In this document: positions 23,178 to 35,882 of the stretch, one piece after another
Position numbering within the stretch: the first letter of the stretch is position 1
How the letters are laid out: each line of letters begins with the position of its first letter
Assembly: GCF_041296385.1 (NCBI RefSeq)
Contig: NC_091013.1
Location: 33,261,001-33,325,000 of the forward strand
Source of the DNA: Aphelocoma coerulescens
Taxonomy: Eukaryota; Chordata; Aves; Passeriformes; Corvidae
DNA length: 64,000 bases
Direction of reading: 5' to 3'
Translations under genes and position numbers: made by a program
The notes under the pieces: generated by a model
The model's input: only the letters and a program-made list of their open reading frames with translations
Told to the model about the DNA's origin: nothing
The model's database searches: none

Positions 23178-24304
23178 GGGAGATACATGAAAAACTTATT
23201 TATGCTTCTTTTCAAAGTAGATGATTGCTCAGGTAGCTCTTAGGCAAAGTAGGTCTTAAATGTTGTGTGTGTGGTCAGGCTTCAAAGGCATATATGCTCT
23301 TTAAATGGAACCCTAACCGTTAAATTCCTGAGTTTACTTCTCACAGGTCTGAATCATACCTCCACAGCTAGTTATTTCTCTGCTGTTATCATTTTGTGCA
23401 TGCGGTATTTTCTCCCTATACTGCATTCAGATTCATCCATAGAAGCAAAACTCAGAGCAAGAGACTGCTGGCTGTGAAAAAAAAAAAAAAATCAGAGGTT
23501 TAAATTAAGACTGCAAATGAAATTTTTTGGCTGCCCCTCAGGTACCACATCAAACACTTCATTTTTGCAGTCCTAAACCCTCCAAAAATTGAAACATTCC
23601 TACACTTTCTTCTTCAGAAGACATAATTTGAGTGACATATGGGATCTAAGTCCTGTACTCTTTTCACTAGTTTACCAGTACTAACAGATTCTGTTTATAT
23701 ATTTAAAACTAGTGTTTGTAGGAGAAAACTCTCAAAAGTGTCTGTTGGTTAATCTGTGGAGTACACAGAGTCATGGGGAACCTGCACACTGCAGATGCAC
23801 AGTAGCAGTGGTCCCAAAGTGATCCTACTAAGACTGGAAACCTATCAGTGTTAACAAGGCCTTCCTATGGCTGCAGTGTGGGCTGATGCCAGAACATGCT
23901 GTGCTTAAAGCCTCCCTCATGCTCATCCAATTACCTGGTAAATATGTGGCATAAGTGACTTAGAAATCTGTACCTCATTGATTCACAATAGTATGAAGAG
24001 CTTTTGAAAGTGCTACCAAATATTTAAGCTACCATCAACACAAAATGTTCCCCTGGCTGGAGTTCACATCCAGTTGTTTGATGAAGGCAGGGCATGGTTA
24101 CAAGTCCCAGGCCTGTGAGGCACAGCAAGGAGGGCTGTTCATGCTGAAAACAAGCAGTACAACCAGAGATACACAAAAATTATGAACTGCCAGCCTCCAG
24201 CCATATGGAATGGTTTCCATAACCATTCCACCAGTATAGCTCTTCAAATTTTTAACTCAGTTCTCTCACATGGATGAACCAGACTTGGCGCTTTCAACCA
24301 AATA
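23178..24304 (+). other. Intronic sequence, nothing recognised
   Basis: No coding exon or known transposon is recognised in this interval. An A-run of 14 lies at about 23477-23490. Confidence 0.55.
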
Positions 24305-24904
24305 TACATGAAAATGATCTTTCACAGACTCCATGAGGTGAGCAGCTCTGGTGCAGGCATGTGTTGCAGTGGAGCAGGGGATCTTGGCATACAGGGGGGA
24401 TTTCCTGAGCCAAGGAAACCCCAGGGAATCCCTGAGTTTGGCCAGGAGCTGGCAACTCACAGAAGAGTGGCTGATGAGGCATGGGTGGGGCCAGGAGATA
24501 TGGCACGGGCTGCCCCAAAGGGTCTGCCTCATCTATCCTGGTGCTGACCAATGCCTCCACCCACACAGAGCTGCTGAGGGGAGATGCTGCAGTGTGGACC
24601 TCAGTCTCTGTGGGTAGGGCCTGGACTGTTCTCCTGGGACAGGGACGGGCAGCAGACCTGTGTAACATCAGGGAGGCTGAGAAGAAGTTAGCTGGTTCCA
24701 AGGACAGTCTGCAGTGGACACACAACCCCACAGACATGCAGCCACAACCTCCCCTGCAGCACAAACAGGAGGGAGGGGATCAATAACACAGAAGAATGGA
24801 TGCCTGCAAGGGCAAGGACCAGCAACAGGCACAGGCTAAGGTGCCCTTGCAGGACCACCTCATGACTCTGCAGACTGAAGAGGAAAGACCCATTACACTA
24901 GGAG
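24305..24904. other. Unclassified GC-rich block next to a CR1 fragment
   Basis: This block is clearly richer in G and C than the flanking intron and keeps several long overlapping frames, including a 156-codon frame on the minus strand (24294-24764) and 79-101-codon frames on the + strand. None shows a domain I recognise. Its right edge runs straight into CR1 ORF2-type sequence, so it may be 5' or ORF1 sequence of the same internally deleted CR1 copy, or another old element. I cannot name it with confidence. Confidence 0.4.
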
Positions 24905-25345
24905 AGGAAGAAGAGTTGGAGAGGCTGATTAGAGGACTGGAGCATCTCTCCTATGAAGACAGGCTGAGAGAGCTGAGGTTCTTTGGCCTGAAGAAAAGCC
25001 ACTAGAGAAATCTTATAGCACCTTCCAATACCTAGAGTGGCTACAAGAGAGCTGGAGGACTTTGTACAAGGGCATGTAATGATAGGACAAGGGGGAGTGG
25101 CTTTAAATTGAAAGAGGGTAGGTTTAGATTAGCTATAAGGAAGAAAATCTTTACTGTGAGGATGGTGAGCACTAGAACAGGTTGTCCAGAGAAGCTGTGG
25201 ATGCCCTATCCCTGGAAGTGTTCAAGGCCTAGTTGGATGGGTCTTTGTTCTAGTGGAAGGTGTCCCTGCCATGGCAGAAGGGTTGGAACTAGATGGTCTT
25301 TAAGGTCCCTTCCAATCCAAACCATTTATGACTCCATGATTTGGG
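24905..25345 (+). mobile_element. CR1 LINE, truncated (ORF2 C-terminus and 3' UTR), decayed
   Basis: CR1 landmarks appear in order: GGACTGGAGCATCTCTCC, GACAGGCTGAGAGAGCTGAG, GGATGCCCTATCCCTGGAAG, then the 3' end GATGGTCTTTAAGGTCCC and CTTCCAATCCAAACC. The reading frame is broken (stop after KKSH at 25003-25005). The tail repeat is degraded (ATGACTCCATGATT). Same strand as the gene. Confidence 0.9.
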
Positions 25346-27329
25346 AGAAAAAGTATCTTTAAATCATACACTCTATTCTTTGCTTCTGTCTGCTGACTGG
25401 AACTTTAACCATCACAGCAGGACAGGCATTAAATAGTTAAAAAAACAAATGCCATATTTAGCCACTCCCAAATTGTTCTCCTCTTACAAAAAGTTGGCTT
25501 AATTTTCTGAATTTTCAAACTTTGTAGTCACAGTCAGAGTTTATCTTATGTTCTCTTTTAATTTACACATATCTGACATAGAGTCCTCTTCAACCAGGCC
25601 CATGTGAATAAGGTTCTAGTGGTGATTCCTCAATTGAAGTAGATAACGCCACTCCATTCTCTCCCAAAACTCATACATTTGCATGAGTTGAGTTGAGGAA
25701 AACTGGAATCCATGAAGTAAGAATCAAAGACATTACCATATGCTCTTGAAAAACTTAGCAGAGTTGAAAAAGAAATCCAAAGTTTGGTCTGGCTTTACTA
25801 CACAGAATATCTTTTGGGTTTTTTTGGCAAAAACTAATAAACTTCTGGCATCAATGGATATTGCTATCATCCTTCAATACAGTTGCTCTATTTTACAACT
25901 ATGAATTGTGAATGAAATATCACCTTCGTGTTACTGAACCATTTACCTTGCTCATGACTTTCTTGAGAATTTTTCAGGAGTCTTTTCTCCTCCCTGAAGT
26001 TCTTTGTGGTTACTTGTCCTTTTCAGGTCATGCAGAGATGATGTAAAAAGATGTGAGCTCTTGCCCAAGTGTGAAGAGAACTGTTTAAATGTGTTATTGA
26101 ATAGTACTTAGAGAAAACATCTCTATTTCTTCTTTTGCCACAGAGAGACCATTGGTAGTTTTTCTGACAGTATTTAATTTGACAGGACCACTTTAAAAAT
26201 CAGTGTGTGTTATTGTTGTATAAATTAAATATTTTACACTGAAGAATATCAGATAAAGAGACATAATTAATATACACAAGCAGTTCCCTGGAGACAGCAA
26301 GGGAAGGGATATCAAGAGATTTGGGCTAAATCTATGATTTTGTGACTTCAACAATTTTAAGTTAACATTGGCAGGTTAAGGCCAAGTTTATTTCCAGTTG
26401 AACTAAAATAAGAGAAAACTTCTGATGAAAGCAAGTGAAAGTTTGAGCGCAGAGTTCAGAAATGAAAAATATTATTCATAAATAGAAATGAACAGATGAA
26501 AGGTAGTTATATTTGGATGAGATTTAGGCTGGCTTTTTCATTCCTCACAAAGGAACTCAGAAGTACCAGGCAGAATAACTTGACAATCCAGGAGGACAGT
26601 ACAAGAAAGAAAAAGGGCTAGTAGAGAAGGGAAAAAAGGGAACTTTTTTTAATCACAAAATTAATTTATTAATAGCACGTGGGAACAAAGGCATTAGGGA
26701 ATGTGAAGGAAAAAAAACCCATTACATTATACCAGAGGTGCAAGCTGAGAAAATTAATAAAGGAAATACTCATGGCCTGATTATGAATATGTATTTGAAA
26801 AGGTGATATCAAGGAAATTTGAAAAGACAAAACAGTCATTGCTTGGAAGGCAAGAAAGAATGATAGTAATCCAGTTGGAAAGTCTTGAGTAGGCAAAAAA
26901 GGAGCTAAAATAGCAGTCAGAAGCAGCATTACATTTCTCCAGCTGTCAAATGTCTTTGAAGTGATAAGAGACTGCATCCAGATCAATTTTTTTCTTTATT
27001 CTACCAGATAAGACAGAATGCAAGCTTGCATCTGCTACAGGTTGCCAAATACCTTTGTAGGAATAAAAACGTATCTACCTATAACGTGAAGTGGGAAATA
27101 TCATTGTCAGAGGGCTTTAATCTGAATGACTATGCTAGAAAGCTCCTTCTGCAAATAGTAACATTCCTTGGAAATTCTCAACCTTTGCCTTTACTATTTC
27201 TTAACTAAAATGGCATTGTCTCCAGCATGCAGGAATTTGATGTGAGTTAGAAAGTTACAGAATAAAAAATAAACCAACTCTTGCAGTTTTTTTGAATGCA
27301 AGTATACCGTTACTTGTGTAAAACAAAGA
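25346..27329 (+). other. Intronic sequence, nothing recognised
   Basis: AT-rich sequence without a recognised gene or transposon. The 105-codon minus frame at 26669-26986 has no recognisable domain. Confidence 0.55.
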
Positions 27330-27827
27330 TTGCAATGTAACAAGGATGTGAAAGTCCTTGAATGCATCCAGAGGAGGGTGACAAAGCTGGTGACAGGGCA
27401 GGAAGGCATGTTCTGTGAGGAGCAGCTGGGGACTTTGGGTTTGTCTAGTTTGGAGAAAGGGAGACAAAGGGGGGATTTCATTGCCCTCTGCAGCTTCCTG
27501 AGGAGAGGAAGTGGAGAGGGATGTGCTGAGCTCTTCTCCCTGGTGTTTAGTGATAGGACATATGGGAATGGTTTAAAGCCATTCCAGGGGAGGTTCAGAT
27601 GGGACATTAGCAAGCATTTCCTTACTGAGAGGGTGATAAAACGCTGGAAAAGGCTTCCTAAAGAGGTGGTTGGTGCCCCAAGCCTGTCAGTGTTTAGCAG
27701 TCACTTGGAAAATGCCCTTAATAACAGGCTTTAACCTCTGGTCAGCCCTGAAATGGTCAGGGAATCGGATTAGATGATTGTCGTAGATCCCTTCCAACCA
27801 AAACTGTTCTGTTCTGTTCTGTTCTGA
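27330..27827 (+). mobile_element. CR1 LINE 3' end with an uninterrupted ORF2 C-terminal frame
   Basis: A 134-codon frame (27330-27734) reads as the C-terminal end of the CR1 reverse-transcriptase polyprotein: VLECIQRRVTKLVTGQE, LGLSSLEKGRQRGDFIAL, FSDRTYGNGLKPFQGRFRWD, ERVIKRWKRLPKEVVGAPSL and a final ENALNNRL stop. These blocks match the conserved end of CR1 ORF2, after the catalytic domain. A short 3' UTR follows with GATGATTGTCGTAGATCCC and then a (CTGTT)n tail at 27804-27826. The copy is 5'-truncated, so it cannot move by itself. No stop or frameshift is seen in the retained ORF, unlike the copies at 7055 and 24905, so it looks younger. The tail unit differs from the usual CR1 octamer. 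Confidence 0.9.
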
Positions 27828-30800
27828 TGTTACCAGTCACTTTCCCAGAACAATCTCTTCATTAATTCTTTCTTTGCTTAACATATCCTTTGATAACTTG
27901 ATACTAATCGTTTAAAGAGCTGGTGAAGGCTTGAGGGCAAATAAAACACTTCTTTTCCTCCTCCCAACAGTTTCAGAAATCTAAATAAAACTACTAAAGT
28001 AATTACTGTTTTTTCATCTTGGCATTGGTCTTGAGTAAAGTTATGGAACAGCTGATCCTGGAACAGATTCATACAAATGTAAGGGGTAATAAAATTAACA
28101 CCAATAAACGTTCATTCATAGAAAGTAATTCCTGTCAAACTAGCTCAGTGTCATCTTCTGAGCTTATACATTTCTGGTGATATAACATACATTTGTAAGA
28201 CATCTCATGTGATGCAGTATGACATTTTGATTAAGAAGCTACAGTGATAAGAAAATCAGTGTCACATATCAAATTACTAAATTTTGACTACTTGAAAATA
28301 TCCAAGACATAGCTAGAAAAAACATTATTTACCAGGACTTTCTGTTGAGATACTACATCTTTTGGCTTGATGCTACTTCATACTTCTTTTAATAACAGAG
28401 AAGCAATAATAACATTGAGACTTGTTAAGCTTATAAGTGACACAAAGGTTGAGGGAGTTGTCAATAGTAGCTACAAGTTGGATAGCTCTGTAGCCGGGAT
28501 GAAAGTGACAATATGTATGTCTGTACTTCAGCACATGTACTCAAGTTGGAAGCAGGTACTTAGGATTGGAGCCTAATGATTTTGCTCTTCCAGAACTGAA
28601 CACCTGACATTCTGGGTGCTGCAGATCTAAAGGCTATGTAATAGTTCTTCTGAATTAAGAGTTATTTCAAAATATACTCTGTGTTTGAAGGTATGGCTGA
28701 AGTACCAAGCACAGGTTTGGCATATGTGTTCAGAGAAAGATTATTTCCTAGAAGGACGTTTATATTATCTGTATATGTTACATTTATCCAGCTGCTGTTA
28801 AATTAAAACCTAATTCTGATGGCTGCTCTTCAAGAATCATTTTGAAAAGTTGTGGAGTGCATGAAAGAGACAGAAGATTTATCAGAGACTGGAAGTAATT
28901 CCTCTTGTTAAGAGACCATAAGTGTTTATCTTGAAAGATAAAGGGTAGTAGATTACCATCTCTAAATACCTGCATGAGAAAAACAAAACTGGCTAAAAAT
29001 CCTTCAGCACTCTAGCAAAGACATACTAAGGCTCAAGGTCTGAATTCATGCTAGATGACTGCAGACTAAGTCTCAGTTAAAAAACTCACTCAGTTAAAAC
29101 AGACTCACCTGTTTTTCCCAGTGAGAATAACTAGGCACTGAAAGAACTTCAAGGCTTGTAGTGCAACTCTACTGCTGGAATTTCTTAAAATAAAGATAGG
29201 CTGCCTTTCTAAAATATGTTCTACTTTATCAATAACTTTGGGGTTTGCAGCTGTGCTTACTTCAGAAAAATCTCATACCACTCAGAAAATCCAGCCAAAT
29301 AATCACCATAGGCTCTTTCAGAATGCGGCATGACCAACAGGGAAGGGTTTCCAACAGTGAGGTACTATTTAAAGCTATCCTCAAGACCGTATGTTAGGGA
29401 CAGTTGAGGTGGAGTAGATGTCAGTATGGATAGAAAGAAACAGGCTACTCCATTCCATGATTATATAAAAGATGTCATAGCAATATAATACAGTCACAAT
29501 GATTGTGGATGACGCCAAACTCATGAGCATTTTACTTATGCAAAAAGAGTATCAGGTCAAGCAAAATGTTTTTTTGTTTGGGGTTTTTCTTTATTTAATG
29601 TATAAAAATAAAATCTGAGGGAGAAAAATAAAGCATTTTATTTGAAAGTGTTAACATGGGATTTTTTTGAGGCTAATTAAAAGCTATTTCAACTGGTTTG
29701 GGAATTACAAGCTCATCAAATCCAGTCCTGTGGGACAGTGTAACAAACTGCAACATAAATGGGTCTCCTCCCACAAACAACAGCTCTTGTGAGTAAGAAT
29801 TTCAGTTCTAGAGATAAATGAGAAGTGATCAGCATTGAAAGGCATCATGAAACTAGTGGTTCTCAGTGCTTTTTAAGAGCAAAGTGAATCCAACAGTCAT
29901 TAATATTGTGTATCCTCAGATGTCCTACAGTATTTGATGCTCTGTGGAGTGTGAAAAAATATTCTGTTCGAAAAGCATTGCACAGCTCATCAATAAACCC
30001 TCTCAGGAAAAGATTCCTACATAAAAGACATTCATTTTCACTCTGATCCTTCATCTACCTTCACTGACATCGGCAGCTATGGTAATTTATTATTGTTTTT
30101 ACTTCATCTGCTATTGTTCATTTCTATTCTTCAAACACAAAAGAAAACCTATATATGGAAAATAGCAAGACTTCTTAGGAATAGTGAGTAATGGATCATG
30201 CCATGCTGCACAGTATTTGTATATTGATTTTCTCTCAGACTGATACATGAATTCAAATGGAGATTATGTGTGTAAATTTTCTACTGATAAGGCAGAAATT
30301 GAACTGGACTGGTAATCATGGATCAAATTCCTCTTATGATATTATACATTTTTATTCCCACCATGTGGCTGGATGAAACTGCATTTTTTGGAGGATTTTA
30401 CAATATTTCTTGTACCTTACAACAGCCAAATTAAAATTCCTTTGGTTTCAGTGGTTCCATATTTCAAAGAATACATGAAATGATACTTCATGTTGCAAAA
30501 TGAAAATGTCATTATGTTTAAAGATAATAGGCCTTAACATCCTGAGAGCAATTCTGGTGCTCATAATACCTCATAGATGAATAACATGCTACAGCTTCAC
30601 ATGGCTTAGTGGGAAGAGAGCTTTAATATACAGTAATATGACTGGGAAGACAGAATAGGTGTATTTGGCAGGACAGCTTGCATAATAAATAAACACATAA
30701 GTATACAAATAAACAAAACATGATCATGCCACCAAACACTAAAATAGTAGTAATTTCTTTTTCAAACCTTCTATTCTTTGAAATGATTCTGGAGGTCAAT

Positions 30801-32860
30801 TGTATTCATGGGCCTTTATACACCTCCTGAGTACATTCAAAGTATCCCAGACACTTAACAGAAAATATGAGATACAGAGAGTGAAATGATTGCGGTTGAA
30901 TCAAAAGTAACTGTCCTTGAAACTGTCTCTTTCAACTGTCAGTGGCATATAAAGAATTGTTTAGGGCACAAGAAATACTGACTAGTAGGTTTCAAATTAC
31001 CTTGGGACACAATTTAAGTCTTAAAAAATTGTGTCTTTTGCTTATTTCATTTCAGTTCTCCATGAAAAGTTCCAGTATACAACATATGTATGGCAATGAT
31101 TCTGAGGAAAAAAAGATCAATATAAAGAAGTTAGGACTTTGAACAAATTAATTTATTTTTCAGATTCAATATTAAATGCCAAAGTCAGAGGATGCAATAA
31201 CTTTATGTGCTAAAAAAATAGTCATTAGTTTTTAAAAGCAGGTAATAGTTCATTTAACAAAACTGTCATTTTAGAAAACTCTTGAAAATGCTGCTTGCAT
31301 CAAAGAAAATGAAAGTTCAGCATCCAAGGAAGAACAAACAGAATAAATGTGAAATATTTTATGGTGATGAAAAAAATGGATAGCCTCAAGTAAAAATATG
31401 TTTCTTGATATTATATTCTTGATATTACACAAAGCAATAAACCAAATATAATATCTTGTGGATCTGCCAGGTTTGGAAGACATCTTGGTCGGATTTGACT
31501 TTAAAAATTCTTTTGCCTTGAGACAACCTGGGATCTGGTCTTTGTTTTACACTTCTAATCTGACACTATTTGATTTTTATTATGCATGCTAATGCATATG
31601 TGTATACTTATAATTGGACATGATTTCTACAGGCACAAACAGTGCTATTAGGGTTAGTTGGTGTTTTGAGGGTTTTTTTCCACTGTGTACTGATACAGTG
31701 ATTTGTCTATGATAATGGGAAACTTTAGCAATAATTTTGCATCATGGTGTGAACATATTCCTGGAAAATTTGCTTTTCAAGTGTAAGAGCTGAAAGCCAA
31801 ATCTGGGCTACACTGCTCTAGTACATGCACACACACAGGGAGACACATCCTGATAATGCTAAAAGCAATTATGAACTCAAAACCAGAGATCTTCAGGACA
31901 CAGAAAGCTCTTTTGATCTATTTCTTAAGATCATTGCCTGTGACTAGACACCTAGCCACATAGCTACTATGGAAATACATGTAAAAAGGACACCTCTGAA
32001 GCCTTGAATGCATTTTTCCTGAGGTTAAACATGCAGCTTAAGCAGAAATGTATTAGTGTAGCAGTGCCTGTTAGCACTCCAGGAACACTTACTTGAGATG
32101 AGGTGTAACTATCTTTCTCTGCTGTACACATGCTCTCCCATCCAAGCACAATATCCAGGTGTCACTGAGAAATACCTAAATGCCAAAGCAGCATAGAGGA
32201 ATCTAAGACTAGCTCTTAAGTGACAGCATGACCTCAATCATTATGTTCTTTCTTTTGTCTTAGAAGCATTTGTTCTAGACTGCTGTGGAGCAGAAATTGT
32301 TCCCACAGATGAAAAGTCATGTTGTATGTTGACTGACCCATTTTGGAGGAGCCAGAATAAGCCTGCAACAAGTCCTCAGCATTTCTTCATCATTTATGAT
32401 GATGCTGAAGAAGATAAAGGCATTTTTAACTATACTTTCATGACTCTCATTTGTCCTACATTTTTCTTCAAAAGAACTGCAAAATTCTGTTTTCACCCAT
32501 GTGTTTTTTGTCTTAATAATAGCTCATTTTGAAGTCATAACCACTTATGTTTACATTAAGCTATTTCTTCTACGATTTTGTTGAGTTTTTGGATCTTCCA
32601 AAAGTCGAAACTTGCTCTAAACCTGGCTGGAGATAAAGTCATGTTAGGATGGGATACCAGCTCTGAAGACAAAACGGCTGATGAAGTATTAATAATAGGC
32701 AGTGTAATTGAAGTAATCACAGTCAACCTTTTTATTTTCTTAGTAGTTTTAGTAAGAAGATAGGTTGACCTTCCACTAGATATACCTCTGAGGTATTGGG
32801 ATGAAGGCCTGGGATGTGAAAAGAGCTAGTTCACATGACTCTTCCATCAGATTTTGAATT
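27828..32860 (+). other. Intronic sequence, nothing recognised
   Basis: AT-rich unique-looking sequence. No frame longer than 70 codons and no familiar repeat is seen. Confidence 0.6.
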
Positions 32861-33236
32861 ACAGAATCATAGAATCACAGAATGGCTTGTTGCAAGGGAC
32901 CAGTTCCAACCCCATTGCCATGGGCAGGGACGCCTCCCACTAGACCAGGCTGATCAGAGCTCCATCCAACCTGGCCTTGAGCCCTCATGGGGATGCAGCA
33001 TCCACAACTTCACTGGACCACCTGTTTTATTGCCTCACTACCTTCACAGTAAAGAATTTTTCCCTAATATCGAATCTAAACCTGCTCTCTGTGTTTGAAT
33101 CTATTCCCTCTTGTTCTGTCACTACATGCTCTTAAAAAGAGTCTCTATTTTTCTTGTAGGCTCTCTTCAGGTACTGGAAGGCAATTAGGTCTTCTGAAGC
33201 CTGTTTTTTTCAAGGCTGAACAATCCCCATTATCTG
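32861..33236 (-). mobile_element. CR1 LINE 3' end, antisense to GABRG3
   Basis: The + strand begins with the reverse complement of the CR1 tail repeat (ACAGAATCATAGAATCACAG), then CAACCCCATTGCCATGGGCA, CCATCCAACCTGGCCTTGAG, and further in AGGTACTGGAAGGCAATTAG and CAAGGCTGAACAATCCCC. All are reverse complements of the CR1 3' UTR and ORF2 end in the expected order. The left end is well defined by the octamer repeat. The right (5') end is estimated from where the similarity fades. Confidence 0.9.
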
Positions 33237-35605
33237 AATTAGGCGCGGTTGGGTTTTTTAACACTGCCTGTGTTCCTGCCTGACTTTGAACTGAGATACT
33301 CTTTCCAGCCAGTGCAGAATTTGGAACTGTGTCTTGAACCTGAAACTTGCACATTCCCAGTTGGCACCAGCACTGCCACAATAGCTTCACTTCCAATTCT
33401 GCATGCATCTCTTCCAATAAACCTCTCTAGTGAACATTTTGCAAGAACTTCTGTACATACTGACTAGAAAATTGTCAGCTTACTAAGAAAGAAGAGAAAC
33501 CTAGCTCAGAAAATAAAAAAATTGAGCTTTGGGAAGCAAAGATCAGAAAACAGTTTGAGGGTGACATGAATAGTTAATGGCAAGATTAAATTAGGTCTTC
33601 TCTTGGCTTCCAAATGAAAAAATAAAATAAAAAAGTATTGAAGATTGGAAAGTTTGTTTCCTTGCTATTAAGTAAATTAGATTTGTTAAGATAATGAGGA
33701 AGATGCCTCAATCTCTGTGGTCTTTCTGATCAACAAAGAAATAGTCATGACACACAGCATCACTCCTCATTTTAGTGACTAGGACTCTCTTCTGTAATAA
33801 AACTCTTGTAACAACATGGATAAACTCTGCCACTCCTCATTGTTTTGCAGTTCTAGTGGTAGACAGTTTGCATGTAACCTTCATTCACATGCTGAATCAG
33901 CTCTGTGTATGCATTGTACCTTCATATTTCAGTCTTCATAAAGTTAATAATTATTTTTTTATTATTAATAATTATCTTTTTTCTAAGTTAATTGTTAACC
34001 TCAGAGTATAATGGAAGGATGAATGAAAATGTGACGTAGTGACAGTATGGTATAGTTTGAGTAAGTAAATTATTTACAGTATATAACTTTATATTTTTAA
34101 ATTTATTTATTTTTAATAAAATAGCAAATTGTTTTCTCCTCAAACATTTTACCTTCAAGGGAGCTGTTCTTGGTGCAAAAATCTGACCCTTAGTCTTCAA
34201 TAGTCAAAAAAAAATTTGCTATAGTTTGACACTGTCCATTAAAATCCACAGCAGTTATTACACTGCAAATCATTATTGTTCTAAATAGTGTCCTACTTTC
34301 AAACTAGAAACTTAGGCTAATATAAGTCCTATGGGTCACAGCCAGCAGTCAACTTGGTTTCATGGGAAGCGTTGCTACACTGTTGTGATTACTCCAGATT
34401 TGTTGCCTAAAGGTGCACATTTTGCTCCCTTTTTACGGAACTGTTCATGCTCTATTTTGCCTCGAGATAGTTTTCATTATTTCAGAGAATTGATGGTCTA
34501 ATCATTCAGTTAAAAGTTAGTTTGCCTTCCTGGGAATATTATTTAAGTCGTTAAAAGGTAGAATTCCTCTCTGGGTTTAAAAATGAAGTTTCTTGGTATT
34601 AGTGATTCCAGTGGTCCTTTGCTAGGCAACCACTGTATGATTACTTTCCAATCAAGTGCATTGGTTTAATGACAGGCAGTTTGGAAGGAGATTTTTCCCA
34701 TCTTGCCTGCACTGCAGAACTTTGTCACACTATGAGCCCCAGCTCCCCTTCTAGCAGTGGCAGTAACAGCAGGTGGAGCTCTAAAGGCTCCCAAAGGTGC
34801 AAGGAGACACTGAGCAAATCTCTTGAAAGTGTTTTTCCCTCCTTTGGGTTGCTCATGATTGCAGGATGTACAGAATGAATTGTATCCCAGAAGAGAGGAG
34901 AATCTTTCAGAAGAGAGGAAAGTTTCTTTGTACAGATTATTTTGTATGTTTAGAGAAAAAAATAAATGTACCAGGGCTACTTTTCTTTAATGTGCATGAA
35001 GTGCTTTCAGATACATAGAGAATATTTACTTCTGGAAGGAATAATGTGAAGAATAATATTATCATCATCATCATCATCATCATGCAATTTGGAGCAGTGC
35101 AATAAGGAAAGTAGCCAAAGCACATACTCTTCTGAATTTAATGAGAGAATCCAGTAATCACGATAGAAGTTGACTTGTCTGAAGATAGAACTGAAGTGGT
35201 TATTTAGATGAACATTTTAATTTACCATATATTTTTTAAAAAATCATTCAGTATATGTTGTACAGAAGCATACTTGCCTCTGAGAGCAGACACAACACTG
35301 GTGCTTTCAGTTGGGGCTCTGAATTTAAAGAGTGGTGATTTCTTCCTCCCACGAACATTATCAGCAGCATCCATTGTCTCATAAGCATGGTTTGAGTACT
35401 GTAAGAGAACCAGCAAATTCTCCTCTTATTTCCTCTTTGCATCACTAGTTCCAGTGAAGCAAATTGCTGGGTATATTATCTGTCAGTGTGTTCCCATAAA
35501 CACACAGCAGCACAGAGGGTACAGTACGTAAGTCCTTATGCACAGCTGCTGCCTGCATGCCTGGGTCTGCTTTCTTCATTGTGAGAATATCTGTGGATCT
35601 CAGGC
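33237..35605 (+). other. Intronic sequence, no gene; small AT palindromic and ATC repeats
   Basis: No gene is recognised. A TTAATAATTAT inverted run around a T-tract lies at about 33945-33975, and an (ATC)n microsatellite of about eight units lies at about 35059-35083. Confidence 0.55.
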
Positions 35606-35882
35606 AAGAAAAGGAAGGAGGGAGGGAGGGAGAAAGGGAGGGAGGGAGGGAGGGAGGAAGGGAGGAAGGGAGGAAGGGAGGAAGGGAGGAAGGAAGGGAG
35701 GAAGGAAGGGAGGAAGGAAGGAAGGAAGGAAGGAAGGAAGGAAGGAAGGAAGGAAGGAAGGAAGGAAGGAAGGAAGGAAGGAAGGAAGGAAGGAAGGAAG
35801 GAAGGAAGGAAGGAAGGAAGGAAGGAAGGAAGGAAGGAAGGAAGGAAGGAAGGAAGGAAGGAAGGAAGGAAGGAAGGAAGGA
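35606..35882. repeat. Polypurine microsatellite: GGGA, then GAAGGGAG, then (AAGG)n
   Basis: All 277 bases are purines without interruption. The left part is GGGA-rich, the middle alternates GAAG and GGAG units, and from 35711 to 35882 it is pure AAGG (about 43 units). Because GAAG and its relatives have no stop codon in several frames, long apparent ORFs (up to 188 codons, LPSF or EGRK repeats) cross it; they are artefacts. Homopurine mirror repeats of this kind can form triplex DNA. Confidence 0.97.

Noticed and set aside
22831..23190. 119-codon + strand frame
   Set aside because: It lies entirely within the antisense solo LTR, which is non-coding.
24294..24764. 156-codon minus-strand frame as a gene
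   Set aside because: Equally long frames overlap on the other strand, and the block abuts a transposon; kept only as an unclassified block.
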